A stretch of DNA of 64,000 bases, taken from NCBI RefSeq assembly GCF_004959935.1, contig NZ_SMYN01000013.1, forward strand, positions 23,667 through 87,666. The letters are read 5' to 3'. Position 1 is the stretch's first letter. Every line of letters begins with the position of its first letter. The notes below the pieces were generated by a model that was not told the DNA's origin, made no database searches, and saw nothing but the letters and a program-made list of their open reading frames with translations. Of this stretch, positions 45,537-54,275 are shown piece by piece. The position numbers and the translations under genes were made by a program. This stretch comes from Falsirhodobacter xinxiangensis (GTDB lineage: Bacteria; Pseudomonadota; Alphaproteobacteria; Rhodobacterales; Rhodobacteraceae).

Positions 45537-46439
45537 TCAGCAACGCGGCGCGAAACTGGCCATCGCGCCTTCCAGATGCCGCGCCAACTGCTCGACCGAG
45601 GCGGGAAGCCTGCGCCGCGCCCGCACCATCAGATGCGCCGACGCGCCCGACAGGGCGCCATCGGCCAGCTCGCGCAGTTCGACCGCCTCCTCCATCGCGA
45701 CCGAGGCGCGGGGCAGAAAGGCCAGCCCCAGCCCCGCCGTCACGAACCGCCGCAGCGCGTCGATGGAGGTCGTCATCAGCCGTGCCCGAAGCGCGATCCC
45801 GCCATCGGCGGCCACGCGCATCAGCAGGTCGGTCGTGCCATGCCCCTTGGGCAGAAGCGCCGCGGGATAGGGGGCGCAATCGGCCAGCCGCACCACCTTC
45901 ATCGCCGCCAGCGGATGGCCGGGCGGCATCACCACGCAAAGCGGATGGCGGGCCGAGGCGATCGAACGCACCGCCCCCGTTGCCGGCGGGTTATAGGCGA
46001 TGCCGATGTCGCTTTCGCCGTTCGCCAGCGCCGCCACGACGGCATCCGTCGATCCGACCAGCAGCTCGTATCGCACATGCGGGCTGCGTTCCAGAAAGCC
46101 GCCAAGACCGTTCTGCATGAAATCGGCAAGGAAGCCTTCGCCGCAATGGATGCGGACGTTGCGCTGCTGGATGCCGCGCAGGTCGGCAAGCTGTTCGGTC
46201 AGGTATCCCGCTTCCTCGACCACGTGGCGCATGTGTTCCAGCACCAGCCGCCCCGCATCGGTCAGGCTGACCCCGCGCGATGTGCGGTCCAGAAGCGCGA
46301 CGCCGATCTGGCTTTCCATTTCCGCGATCTGGCGCGACACGGCAGAGGGCGCGACCCCCAGGTGATCCGCCGCCGCACGGATCGAGCCGTGGCGATGCAC
46401 GGCCAGATAGATGCGGATGTCGCGGCGGTCGAAGGTCAT
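45537..46439 (-). CDS. LysR-family transcriptional regulator
   Basis: A 300-residue LysR protein: N-terminal winged helix (RIYLAVHRHGSIRAAADHLGVAPSAVSRQIAEME), then a periplasmic-binding-like effector domain. It lies in the same direction inside the catabolic unit, between the M20 amidohydrolase and the HIBADH-type gene, rather than divergent from its targets. The start is the second of two adjacent ATGs (46439 or 46442), with GAGG 5 bases before. A T-N11-A dyad at 49016-49038, upstream of the first gene of the unit, is its likely binding site. Confidence 0.93.
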   Translation of the reverse strand: MTFDRRDIRIYLAVHRHGSIRAAADHLGVAPSAVSRQIAEMESQIGVALLDRTSRGVSLTDAGRLVLEHMRHVVEEAGYLTEQLADLRGIQQRNVRIHCGEGFLADFMQNGLGGFLERSPHVRYELLVGSTDAVVAALANGESDIGIAYNPPATGAVRSIASARHPLCVVMPPGHPLAAMKVVRLADCAPYPAALLPKGHGTTDLLMRVAADGGIALRARLMTTSIDALRRFVTAGLGLAFLPRASVAMEEAVELRELADGALSGASAHLMVRARRRLPASVEQLARHLEGAMASFAPRC

Positions 46440-46474
46440 CATCGCCTCACGATGAGCGCCCCCGGCAGACCCTG

Positions 46475-47620
46475 TCAAGCGCCGCCCAGTTCGGCCTGCG
46501 CCAGCCGGACCCAGAAGGCGGCGGCGGGTCCGAGGATGGCGTCGTTGAAGTCGAACCGCGGCGAATGGAGGCCGGGATTGGTGCCCTCCTTGGCTGCGCC
46601 CACCCAGAAATAGCAGCCCGGCACATGGTCCAGCATGAAGGCGAAATCCTCGGCTGCCATGCTGGGATCGGTGTCCACCACCTCCAGCCCCGCCTCGGCG
46701 CCAAGACGGCGCACGATCGCGGCGTTCTCCGGCGTGTTCAGCGTGGACGGATAGCGCCGCTCGTATCGCAGATCCGCCGTGCAGTCGAAAGCGGCGGCGA
46801 CGGAGGTGACGATGGCGCCCATCCGCGCCTCGATCAGGTCGCCGATCTCGGGGTCGAACCAACGGGTCGTGCCGCGGATCACCGCCGTCTCGGGCAGCAC
46901 GTTCCACGCATCGCCGCCATGAACCTGCGTGACCGACACGACCGAGGACCGCAGCGGGCTGACATTGCGCGCCGCGATGGATTGCAGCGCGGTGACGATA
47001 TGCGAGGCCGCCAGAAGCGTGTCGGCCCCTTCGTGCGGCATCGCGCCATGCGCACCGCGCCCGGTCAGCGCGACCTCGAACGTGCCGAAGGCGGCCATCA
47101 TCTCTCGGTCGCGGGCGACCAGCGTTCCCGGCGGCAATCCGGGCCAGTTGTGCATGGCATAGATGGCATCGACCGGGAACCGGGTGAACAGCCCGTCGGC
47201 GACCATCTCGCGACCGCCGCCCTCGTTTTCTTCGGCGGGTTGGAAGATGAACCGCAAGGTTCCGTCGAACTCCGCCCCGGCCAGCGCGCGCGCAGCGGCG
47301 AGCGCAACGGCGATATGCCCGTCATGCCCGCAGGAATGCGCACGCCCCGGCTGCTGCGAGGACCATTCGACCCCCGAAGCCTCGGTGATCGGCAGCGCGT
47401 CGATATCGGCGCGGATGCCGATGGCGCGGTTGCCCGTGCCCTTGGTCATCGACCCGACGACCCCGGTGCGGCCCACGCCCGTCGCCACGTCATAACCCCA
47501 TTCGCCCAGCTTCGCGGCGATGAAGGCGGCGGTGTCATGTTCGGCAAATCCAAGTTCCGGGTTGCGATGGATCTGCCGCCGCCACGCGACCGCCTCGGCG
47601 ATATGGGGCGCGGGGATCAC
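46475..47620 (-). CDS. M20-family amidohydrolase (hippurate hydrolase-like)
   Basis: A 381-residue cytoplasmic metallo-amidohydrolase of the M20D type (N-acyl-amino-acid or hippurate hydrolase, AbgB-like): IHRNPELGFAEHDTA, IGIRADIDALPI, metal site HSCGHDGH (C97, H99), QPAEENEGGG with catalytic Glu near 130, GRGAHGAMPHEGAD dimer loop, and LHSPRFDFND. It uses a GTG start overlapping the stop of the upstream membrane-protein gene (GTGA), so it is coupled to the transporter pair. Probably cleaves an imported N-acyl compound. Confidence 0.9.
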   Translation of the reverse strand: MIPAPHIAEAVAWRRQIHRNPELGFAEHDTAAFIAAKLGEWGYDVATGVGRTGVVGSMTKGTGNRAIGIRADIDALPITEASGVEWSSQQPGRAHSCGHDGHIAVALAAARALAGAEFDGTLRFIFQPAEENEGGGREMVADGLFTRFPVDAIYAMHNWPGLPPGTLVARDREMMAAFGTFEVALTGRGAHGAMPHEGADTLLAASHIVTALQSIAARNVSPLRSSVVSVTQVHGGDAWNVLPETAVIRGTTRWFDPEIGDLIEARMGAIVTSVAAAFDCTADLRYERRYPSTLNTPENAAIVRRLGAEAGLEVVDTDPSMAAEDFAFMLDHVPGCYFWVGAAKEGTNPGLHSPRFDFNDAILGPAAAFWVRLAQAELGGA

Positions 47621-48114
47621 GAGAACAGCCGCAGCGTCAGATCGGCGATGACGACCGAGCCGAGATAGGTGCCAAGCATGACGCAGATGGCGACGATCAC
47701 GATCTTCCAGCCGGACTTGCGCGCGATGGCGAACTCCTTGGCCGACAGGGCAAGCCCGCCATAGGCCAGCGCCGGGGTTGCCAGCGACAGGAAGTTGATC
47801 TTCGTCGCCTGTTCGACCACCCATGCCGATCCGGGGAAACCGGGGATGGTGATGACGATCGCGAACAGCGACACCCACGCGACCGAGGGCAGCGCCAGCG
47901 GCACGAAACGCGCCATCAGCAGCCCTGCCACGGAACAGGCGAACAGGATCGCCATGCCGGGAAACGCCTCCAGCGCGCCGACGCCGGTCGCGACATAGTT
48001 GGCGATGGTTCCGATCACGCAGGCGATCAGCAAGAGCAGCGCGGTTTCGCCCACATTGGCCTTGCGCTCGTCGACGCTCTCGATCTCGAGGGTCAGGTTT
48101 TCGGTGTTTGCCAT
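47617..48114 (-). CDS. Small integral membrane protein, partner of DUF3100 protein
   Basis: A 165-residue protein with a polar N-terminus (1-20) and about four or five helices (ETALLLLIACVIGTIANYVA, FPGMAILFACSVAGLLMA, VAWVSLFAIVITIPGF, a stretch near 110-125 and SGWKIVIVAICVMLGTYLG). I do not recognise a named family. It lies 10 bases after the DUF3100 gene and overlaps the amidohydrolase, so it probably forms one half of a two-subunit transporter with DUF3100. Confidence 0.8.
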   Translation of the reverse strand: MANTENLTLEIESVDERKANVGETALLLLIACVIGTIANYVATGVGALEAFPGMAILFACSVAGLLMARFVPLALPSVAWVSLFAIVITIPGFPGSAWVVEQATKINFLSLATPALAYGGLALSAKEFAIARKSGWKIVIVAICVMLGTYLGSVVIADLTLRLFS

Positions 48115-48124
48115 GATCGTCCCC

Positions 48125-48931
48125 TCAATACAGTTCCGGCCGCGCCTTGCGGAACAGCCATTGCGTCAGCGGCAGGGCGATGAACAGCCCGACATACAGC
48201 CCCGTGGCATAGGTCAGCACGTTCGATGCGCCAGCAAGGCCAAGGATCAGGTCCTTCTGCTCGGGCACCGCAGTGGTCAGCGCGCCGGTGCAGGCCGCCA
48301 GCATCGAGCCGGACCCCACGCCGCAGGACATGGCCAGCGCGCGGATGTCGAACATGCCCGTCGCATGGATCAGCGTCGGCATGATGGCGAAGATGAACGT
48401 CCCGATTAGCGTGCCGGTGGCATAGACACCCATGACGCCCGCGCCTTCCGGCGAATCCAGCCCGTATTTTTCCGCGATCAGCGCAAGGTTCGGCTCGCGG
48501 TCGATGGAATAGACCGCGCCGACCGTCTCGCGCCCCATGCCCAGCAGATAAACCGCGACCGGGAAGGCGATGACGATGGTGCCGAGGTTGCCGATCTCTT
48601 GCAGGATCAGCGCAGGACCGGCTTCGATGATCGCGTCGATCTGCGGGCCGACCGTGGTGCCGAATTTCGCAACGAAGGGCGTGATCGCGATGGTGATCAT
48701 GCCGCCCGCGAATTTCTGCACGCGGGGCGTCAGGTATCGTTGCGTCGCACGGGTGATGTTGGGGTTGATCGCAATGCCCATCGCGAATGCGTAAAGCATC
48801 GGCAGAAGAACGATCGCGGCGATGCCGATCGGGATACGCAGCACGCCGATCGCTTCGGCGACGATGACGATGGCAAGCACGATGCCATGCAGCACGAACG
48901 TATCCGCGCCAAGGGCCCGGGATTTGGGCAT
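48125..48931 (-). CDS. DUF3100 integral membrane protein
   Basis: A 268-residue polytopic protein with about seven or eight helices; it contains IAINPNITRATQRYLTPRVQKF, FVAKFGTTVGPQIDAII and GVGSGSMLAACTGALTT. I assign it to DUF3100, a family without an established function as far as I know. Glycine-rich helix pairs and the neighbouring hydrolase suggest import of an amide or acyl-amino acid. CAGGAGG precedes the ATG. It heads the unit DUF3100-small membrane protein-M20-LysR-dehydrogenases, behind a LysR-type box. Confidence 0.82.
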   Translation of the reverse strand: MPKSRALGADTFVLHGIVLAIVIVAEAIGVLRIPIGIAAIVLLPMLYAFAMGIAINPNITRATQRYLTPRVQKFAGGMITIAITPFVAKFGTTVGPQIDAIIEAGPALILQEIGNLGTIVIAFPVAVYLLGMGRETVGAVYSIDREPNLALIAEKYGLDSPEGAGVMGVYATGTLIGTFIFAIMPTLIHATGMFDIRALAMSCGVGSGSMLAACTGALTTAVPEQKDLILGLAGASNVLTYATGLYVGLFIALPLTQWLFRKARPELY

Positions 48932-49015
48932 CCGTTTCCTCCTGTTGGGGGTCTGTCTTTTTTGGCCGATTATGAAATCTGCGTGACGACAGGGACAGTG
49001 CGATTAGTGGAACGA

Positions 49016-49038
49016 GGCGTTGCCTGTAGCGCAACGCC
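49016..49038 (-). promoter_or_regulatory. LysR-type box upstream of the DUF3100 operon
   Basis: Perfect 8-bp arms GGCGTTGC (49016-49023) and GCAACGCC (49031-49038) around a 7-base spacer. The inner TGC-N7-GCA gives the T-N11-A pattern of LysR regulators. It lies 85 bases before the DUF3100 start and downstream of the xylA terminator, and a CATAAT -10-like element lies between it and the gene. Confidence 0.7.
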
Positions 49039-49055
49039 AAGGAGGTTGCAAAACG

Positions 49056-49079
49056 AAATCCCCGCGCTATGGCGGGGAT
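49056..49079 (-). terminator. Intrinsic terminator of xylA
   Basis: ATCCCCGC (49058-49065) pairs with GCGGGGAT (49072-49079) around a 6-base loop; on the minus strand it is followed by TTCGTTTTGC. It lies 33 bases after the xylA stop. Confidence 0.75.
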
Positions 49080-49112
49080 CGGGTCGTGTCGTCCGGAAGG
49101 TAAATCCTGCCG

Positions 49113-50420
49113 TCAGCCCAGAACGCGGTTCCAGATATTTTCCAGCCGCTCCTGCCGCCCGGATCGGGGCCGGGGATTGATGTCGCCCTGCAGCACCCGG
49201 TCCGCCACGTCCTCCAGCGTCGATCCCAGCATCGCCTGCGCCTCTGGCGTCTCCCACCCGGCATAGCGGGCGCGGCGGGCGTCTTCCAGCGCGCCGTCCT
49301 CGATCATCCGCGCCGCCGCCTTCAGACCCTGGGCGCAGACGTCCATCGCCCCCACATGGGCAAGGATCAGATCCTCGGGGTCGAGGCTCTGTCGCCGCAC
49401 CTTGGCGTCGAAATTCGTGCCGCCCGTGGTGAAGCCGCCCGCGCGCAGCACCTCGTAATAGGCCAGCGCCACCTCGGGGACGTTGTTGGGGAACTGGTCG
49501 GTGTCCCAGCCAGTCTGGTAATCGTTGCGGTTCATGTCGATGGACCCCAAGACGCCAAGCGCCGCCGCCGTCGCCAGCTCATGCTCGAAACTGTGACCTG
49601 CCAGGATAGCGTGGCCCTGTTCGAGGTTCAGCTTCACCTCCTTCTCCAGCCCGTATTTCTGCAGGAAGCCGAAGCAGGTCGCAGCATCGTAATCGTATTG
49701 GTGCTTGGACGGCTCCTGCGGTTTCGGCTCGACCAGGATCGTGCCCTTGAAGCCGATCTTGTGCTTGTAATCGACCACCATCGACAGGAAGCGGCCCATA
49801 TGGTCCAGCTCCTGCTTCATGTCGGTGTTCAGCAGCGTCTCATACCCCTCGCGCCCGCCCCAGAGGACGTAATTTGCCCCGTCCAGCTTCTGCGTCGCGT
49901 CCATGCAGGATTTCACCGTGGCGGCGGCAAAGGCGAAGACGTCGGGATCGGGATTCGTGGCGGCGCCCGACATCCAGCGGCGGTGGCTGAACATGTTGGC
50001 GGTGCCCCAGAGGCAGCGCACCCCGGTCTCCGCCTGCTTTTCGGCCATGTAATCGGTGATCTCCTCCAGCGTCCGCAGGTTTCCGGCGAAGCTGCCCTGA
50101 TCGGGGCGGATGTCGGCATCGTGCCAGCAATAGAAGGGAACGTTCAGGATCTCATACATCCGGAACGCGGTGTCGGCCTTCATCTTGGCGCGGCTCATGT
50201 CGTCCTGCGGGTGCCAGGGACGCTCGAACGTCTGGCCGCCGAAGGGATCGCCGCCCTCCCATGCAAAGCTGTGCCACCACGCGACGGCAAAACGCAGATG
50301 ATCCTTCAGCGGCTTGCCCAGCACCACCTCGTCCGGGTTGTAATGGCGAAAGGCGAAGTCGTTCGTGCTGTCCGGGCCTTCGTAGCGAACCTGCGGAATG
50401 CCTGCGAAAAAATCGGTCAT
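49113..50420 (-). CDS. xylA: Xylose isomerase
   Basis: A 435-residue family II xylose isomerase converting D-xylose to D-xylulose. Metal and substrate motifs: [29 protein letters not shown] with the catalytic His, [16 protein letters not shown], and [29 protein letters not shown] precedes the ATG at 50420. No xylB, xylose transporter or regulator lies beside it, but a LacI-type half-palindromic operator sits about 108 bases upstream. It is followed by its own terminator. Confidence 0.97.
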   Translation of the reverse strand: MTDFFAGIPQVRYEGPDSTNDFAFRHYNPDEVVLGKPLKDHLRFAVAWWHSFAWEGGDPFGGQTFERPWHPQDDMSRAKMKADTAFRMYEILNVPFYCWHDADIRPDQGSFAGNLRTLEEITDYMAEKQAETGVRCLWGTANMFSHRRWMSGAATNPDPDVFAFAAATVKSCMDATQKLDGANYVLWGGREGYETLLNTDMKQELDHMGRFLSMVVDYKHKIGFKGTILVEPKPQEPSKHQYDYDAATCFGFLQKYGLEKEVKLNLEQGHAILAGHSFEHELATAAALGVLGSIDMNRNDYQTGWDTDQFPNNVPEVALAYYEVLRAGGFTTGGTNFDAKVRRQSLDPEDLILAHVGAMDVCAQGLKAAARMIEDGALEDARRARYAGWETPEAQAMLGSTLEDVADRVLQGDINPRPRSGRQERLENIWNRVLG

Positions 50421-50527
50421 CTTGTCTCCTCTTGCCATGTGCTGGATCGGCGCCCGCGTGCCGCGAGGCGTCCTCTTCCCGATCCGGCGGCAGGATGCGC
50501 GGCGACACGCGGCCCGTCCAGTCTTTC

Positions 50528-50539
50528 GTGAGCGCTAAC
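50528..50539 (-). promoter_or_regulatory. LacI-family-type operator upstream of xylA
   Basis: GTGAGCGCTAAC matches the LacI-family consensus GTTAGCGCTAAC at 11 of 12 positions, with the central AGCGCT intact. Directly beside it is CGGGATTTCCCG, a second short palindrome. It lies in the 133-base gap between the RNA methyltransferase stop and the xylA start. Confidence 0.65.
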
Positions 50540-50553
50540 GGGATTTCCCGAGG

Positions 50554-51099
50554 TCAGGGGGCGAGCCCACCCCGTTTGCGTTCCGCCGCCCGCGCCCTTG
50601 CCGCCGCGGCCTCGCGGGCATGCGTCATCCCAAGGTGTTCCTTCAACATCCGGTCATACAGCACGACGTTCACCGAAGCGGCCAGGTTCATGCAGTCATT
50701 CGTCGGGATCTGCACCACATGCTGCGCGCGGCTGGTATGGGCGATGCCAAGCGATCCATCCTCCGGCCCGAAAAGATACAGGGCACGAGGCGGGTGGATG
50801 AAGCTGCGCAGATCCTCGGCCCCGTCGATCAGATCGATGACCACGATCTGCGTGCCGAAGGGGCGATGGGCCAGAAGATCGTCGACCATATAGACGGGCA
50901 TCGACAGCTGCGTGTCGAAGGTGTTGGCGGCGCTGCGGATATCCTCGGTCCGCCCACCCTCGATCGATACGAAGCTGGCGCGGTGGTTGTCCGCCGCGCG
51001 CAGGACCTGCCCGATGTTGTGGCTGTGCTTGGGACGATACAGCCCGACCCCGACGAAACCGCGGTCCGAACGGTCGGTCCTTGAGGGCCGGGGTGCCAT
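50554..51099 (-). CDS. SpoU-family RNA methyltransferase
   Basis: A 181-residue SPOUT/TrmH-type 2'-O-methyltransferase. Family motifs: KHSHNIGQVLRAADN (motif 1), ALYLFGPEDGSLG (motif 2) and VQIPTNDCMNLAASVNVVLYDR (motif 3, SAM-binding knot). There is no separate RNA-binding domain. The RNA target, tRNA or rRNA, cannot be read from sequence. AGAAGGAAACGAC precedes the ATG. A 76-base gap separates it from the SCO gene upstream. Confidence 0.9.
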   Translation of the reverse strand: MAPRPSRTDRSDRGFVGVGLYRPKHSHNIGQVLRAADNHRASFVSIEGGRTEDIRSAANTFDTQLSMPVYMVDDLLAHRPFGTQIVVIDLIDGAEDLRSFIHPPRALYLFGPEDGSLGIAHTSRAQHVVQIPTNDCMNLAASVNVVLYDRMLKEHLGMTHAREAAAARARAAERKRGGLAP

Positions 51100-51175
51100 G
51101 TCGTTTCCTTCTGGTGACGCTGACCTTCAGTATCGCGCCCGCTCCGCATCGGCAATCCGGACGCGCGCCCCCGGA

Positions 51176-51760
51176 TCAGCCTGCGTCCATCGCGCGGCGC
51201 AGCTTGGCCACCGCGCTGGCCGGGTCCTCCTGATAGGAGATCGCATCGACGAAATCCCCGCCCCGGTCGAACAGCAGCACCTTGGACGTGTGCGCCATGG
51301 TGTAATCGCCGTCCTCCAGCCATTCCTTCTGCGAGGCGGCGGCGAAGGCTTTCTCGGTGCGGCGGATCTGGTCCTCGGGACCGGAGACACCCACTGCCCC
51401 CGGCAACCACGAGACATATTGGTCCAGCAGCGCCAGCGTGTCGCGCTCGGGATCGACGGTGATGAAGAACACCCGCAGGTCGGCAGCCTCGGCCCCCAGC
51501 TCGTCCTGCCACAGGCTGATATCGCCCAGCGTTGTCGGGCAGATGTCGGGGCAATGAGTGAAGCCGAAGAACACTGCCGACGGCGCGCCTTCCAGCGTCG
51601 TCTGGGTGAAAGGCTCGTTCGCGGTGGTCGTCAGCGCGTAATCGCCGCGGCCCATCACGAAGCCCTCGCGGGCAAAGATGGGCAGAACGAACATCCAGAC
51701 CACGGCGATGATCGCGGCGGCGAAGACCGCGCCGATGGCGGTTTTGATCGCGGGAGCCAT
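51176..51760 (-). CDS. SCO family copper protein
   Basis: A 194-residue thioredoxin-fold copper chaperone for cytochrome oxidase CuA assembly. One N-terminal membrane anchor (about 7-28), then the Cu site C70-P-D-I-C74 in FTHCPDICPTT with H157 in YTMAHTSKVLLFD, and FITVDPERDT. It starts within the stop of the PCuAC gene (TGATG), so the two chaperones are co-translated. Last gene of the leftward copper module. Confidence 0.94.
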   Translation of the reverse strand: MAPAIKTAIGAVFAAAIIAVVWMFVLPIFAREGFVMGRGDYALTTTANEPFTQTTLEGAPSAVFFGFTHCPDICPTTLGDISLWQDELGAEAADLRVFFITVDPERDTLALLDQYVSWLPGAVGVSGPEDQIRRTEKAFAAASQKEWLEDGDYTMAHTSKVLLFDRGGDFVDAISYQEDPASAVAKLRRAMDAG

Positions 51761-52251
51761 CAGTGCGAATGCCCGCCATGATCGGCAGGGGCCGTCCGCC
51801 CGCTGCCGTCATCGTCGAAGCTGCGCGCGTTGATCGGGCCGACGATGAAGGGGACGTCGATATCGCCCGCCTTCTCGAAGGTCAGCGTCACAGTGACCGT
51901 GTCGCCCTGGACGAGGCCCCTGTTCAGCCGCATGAACATCAGATGGTTGCTGCCGGTGGACAGATGCACCTCCTGCCCTGCCGGGATCGCGACCCCATCC
52001 GGCAATTCGCGCATCCGCATCACGTCGCCCGAATGGGTCATCTCGTGGATCTGCGCCTCGCCCGCGAAATCGGCGCGAGCGCCGGTCAGGCGGTCGTCGC
52101 GGTCGCCGTGGTTCGCAACGGTCAGATACCCGCCCGCGACGGGGGCATTGGGCAGGGTCGCGCGGGCAAAAGCCTCGCGCACTTCGATATCCTGCGCCAC
52201 GGACGGCAGGGCCACGAGCGACAGCGCAACGGCAGCGAATATGGTCTTCAT
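51760..52251 (-). CDS. Periplasmic copper chaperone PCu(A)C
   Basis: A 163-residue secreted protein with a signal peptide ending SVAQ near residue 20. The Met/His copper site is IHEMTHSGDVMRMR (H69, M71, M78/M80) plus SNHLMFM (H103, M105). The C-terminus carries an extra histidine tail HGGHSH, a possible second copper site. PCuAC hands Cu(I) to SCO and the CuA centre. It overlaps the SCO gene and lies 15 bases after the PepSY membrane protein. Confidence 0.94.
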   Translation of the reverse strand: MKTIFAAVALSLVALPSVAQDIEVREAFARATLPNAPVAGGYLTVANHGDRDDRLTGARADFAGEAQIHEMTHSGDVMRMRELPDGVAIPAGQEVHLSTGSNHLMFMRLNRGLVQGDTVTVTLTFEKAGDIDVPFIVGPINARSFDDDGSGRTAPADHGGHSH

Positions 52252-52266
52252 CGGATTTCCTTTGAT

Positions 52267-53610
52267 TCAGGCCGTCCGCAGACGGCGGGTCGCTGTCAGG
52301 CCAAGCTCGATCGCGGCGATCGCCAGCATCGAAAACCCCACGAGCGGAAAGAAGATGCCCAGCAGCACCGCGATGATCAGGATGCCGCGGGGAATGGTCC
52401 AATCGGCGGGAACCGCAGGCGCGCCCAGCGATCCGGCAGGCCGACGTTTCCACCAGATCACCGCACCCGAGACGCACATCAGCACCATCGCGGCGCAGGC
52501 GATCAGCAGCACGATCTGGTTTGCCAGCCCGAAGGCCTGCCCCATGTGGATGCTGACCCCCCATTCCGCCAGACGGCCCAGCGTGCCAAGGCCGGACAGG
52601 TCCATGTCGAACAGCACCTCGCCGGAATACTGGTCCAGATGGATCACCCGTTCCTGCGCGATGTCGTCGGGATAGACCGAGGCCGTGAACACCCCCGTCG
52701 CATCGCCCGGAATGGCCAGATCGTAACCGGGGTGGATGCCAAGCGCCTCGACCTTGCGGACGACGTCGTCCAGCGCGGCGGGGATGCCGCCAGTGGGTTG
52801 GGACATCGGCATCGGCTGATGCTCGGCGATCCACGGGGCGCGGTCCAGCGCCTCGGCCATCGGCACGGTCGAAAGCGGCACGTCGTTCCAATACCCGTCC
52901 GGCATCCCCAGACCTGCGGCATAGGACAGATCATAGAACTGCTTGCCCCAGACCCCGGACCACGGCAGCCCCGTCATCGCCAGAAATACGATGAAGCCGG
53001 CGACATAGATGCCCGTCGCGGCATGCAGATCCCGCCACCATGGCCGACCCTTGGCCCCCTTGCGCGGTCGGAAGGTGCCGACATTGCGCCCGCGCGGCAG
53101 CCAGAGGTAGATGCCGGTGGCGACCAGCAGCACCATCCAGCCCGCCACCGCCTCGATGATGCGGTTGCCGATCCAGCCGGCATATTCAAGGCTGTGCAGC
53201 TTTCGCACCACCCACATCGCGGTCGATCCGGAAACACCGCTGTCCCATGCCGTGCCGATCACCACCCCGGTATAGGGATCGACATAGACGGTGTCCTTCA
53301 GCCCATCCTCGCCGGCGATCTTGACCTGCGCCGCCCTGTCCCGGGTGGCGGGCGGGGAATAGCCGCGCAGCACCCCGGGATGCATTCCAAGCGCGGCGGC
53401 CGTGATCGCCGACGGGGGCAGCGCCGGAACCTCCTGCGCGGGGACAAGGCGCAGATCGCCATAGGCGGCGTCGTTGATCTCGTCCTTGAAAAGATAGATC
53501 GCCCCCGTCACCGCAATCAGGATGACGAAAGGCAGAACGATGAGCCCGGCATAGAAATGCCAGCGCCAGACGGCGCGATAGAGGGCTGAGGATCGGGCGG
53601 TGGCTGTCAT
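52267..53610 (-). CDS. PepSY-associated transmembrane protein
   Basis: A 447-residue PepSY-TM protein with four helices: LYRAVWRWHFYAGLIVLPFVILIAVTGAIYLF near the start, IIEAVAGWMVLLVATGIYLWLP, HAATGIYVAGFIVFLAMTGLPWSG, and IVLLIACAAMVLMCVSGAVIWWKRRP, with additional hydrophobic C-terminal segments. The conserved histidines (WHFYAG, LHSLEY, HAATG, SIHMG) could bind haem or metal; relatives act as ferric or cupric reductases. In this module copper reduction before delivery is plausible. The start at 53610 is the most family-like; an earlier ATG exists. Confidence 0.88.
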   Translation of the reverse strand: MTATARSSALYRAVWRWHFYAGLIVLPFVILIAVTGAIYLFKDEINDAAYGDLRLVPAQEVPALPPSAITAAALGMHPGVLRGYSPPATRDRAAQVKIAGEDGLKDTVYVDPYTGVVIGTAWDSGVSGSTAMWVVRKLHSLEYAGWIGNRIIEAVAGWMVLLVATGIYLWLPRGRNVGTFRPRKGAKGRPWWRDLHAATGIYVAGFIVFLAMTGLPWSGVWGKQFYDLSYAAGLGMPDGYWNDVPLSTVPMAEALDRAPWIAEHQPMPMSQPTGGIPAALDDVVRKVEALGIHPGYDLAIPGDATGVFTASVYPDDIAQERVIHLDQYSGEVLFDMDLSGLGTLGRLAEWGVSIHMGQAFGLANQIVLLIACAAMVLMCVSGAVIWWKRRPAGSLGAPAVPADWTIPRGILIIAVLLGIFFPLVGFSMLAIAAIELGLTATRRLRTA

Positions 53611-53804
53611 GTCATGGTCGGTCCCATATGCGCGGACCCATGGGCGCGAAGGGCACCCGGCATCCGTCATGGCATTCGTTGGCGCAAGACTGCGCGCGGC
53701 GGGGCACGGCCAAGAGAACGGTTCCGGCAAATTCGGCGGGCCTTCGGGAAGGTTTCGATCGTGCGGATCGCACCGAAGGGAAACCGGGCGCCTGGCGTGC
53801 TGCG

Positions 53805-54170
53805 TCAGGCCAGGAAGGGCGGACCGCGAGGGGGCGTCGCCGGGTCGCGCGGGTGGGCCGCAGCCCGATCCATGCGCGGCAGAACGATGGTCGCGACGAT
53901 GCGCCGATCCATCTCGATCAAGGTCAGGGCCGCATCCGGCAGGTCCGCGCCCGCCACCAGATGGCACAGCGAACATTCGGCCAGATGCACGTGCTGCGGG
54001 CTGTCTTCGTCGCACAGATCGCCCACATCCATGCCCATCAGTTGCAACACCTCCAACGTCCGTTCGGAGGCTTGGGGTGCGGCGCGCGCGAAGCTGCCGC
54101 TCGCAAAGGCGAGGGTCAGCAGGGTCAGGAATGCAAGACCCAGAACGCGGAGGGACGGATGTTCACGCAC
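53805..54170 (-). CDS. DUF2946-like secreted protein
   Basis: A 121-residue protein with a GTG start at 54170 (AAGGA 7-11 bases upstream) and a signal-type N-terminus (LRVLGLAFLTLLTLAFASGSFARA). Mature part contains HVHLAECSLCHLVAGADLP, a His/CxxC cluster like DUF2946 proteins that accompany copper genes. It is first in the order DUF2946-PepSY-PCuAC-SCO, so a copper-binding role is likely though unproven. A 194-base gap with no visible gene separates it from the PepSY gene. Confidence 0.72.
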   Translation of the reverse strand: MREHPSLRVLGLAFLTLLTLAFASGSFARAAPQASERTLEVLQLMGMDVGDLCDEDSPQHVHLAECSLCHLVAGADLPDAALTLIEMDRRIVATIVLPRMDRAAAHPRDPATPPRGPPFLA

Positions 54171-54275
54171 GCCGCATCCTTGCCCGAACTGCCCTGCCCC
54201 GGGCAAGGGACAAAAGGTCCCATGGTTGCGCTTGCCCGCAGGCACCGCCATTCTGCCCCCAAAGCGAGGAACCGG

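Noticed and set aside
53628..54275. 5' extension of the class V aminotransferase frame
   Set aside because: The extension lies antisense to the DUF2946-like gene and has no similarity; the ATG at 54276 has a good ribosome site and begins the family-like sequence.
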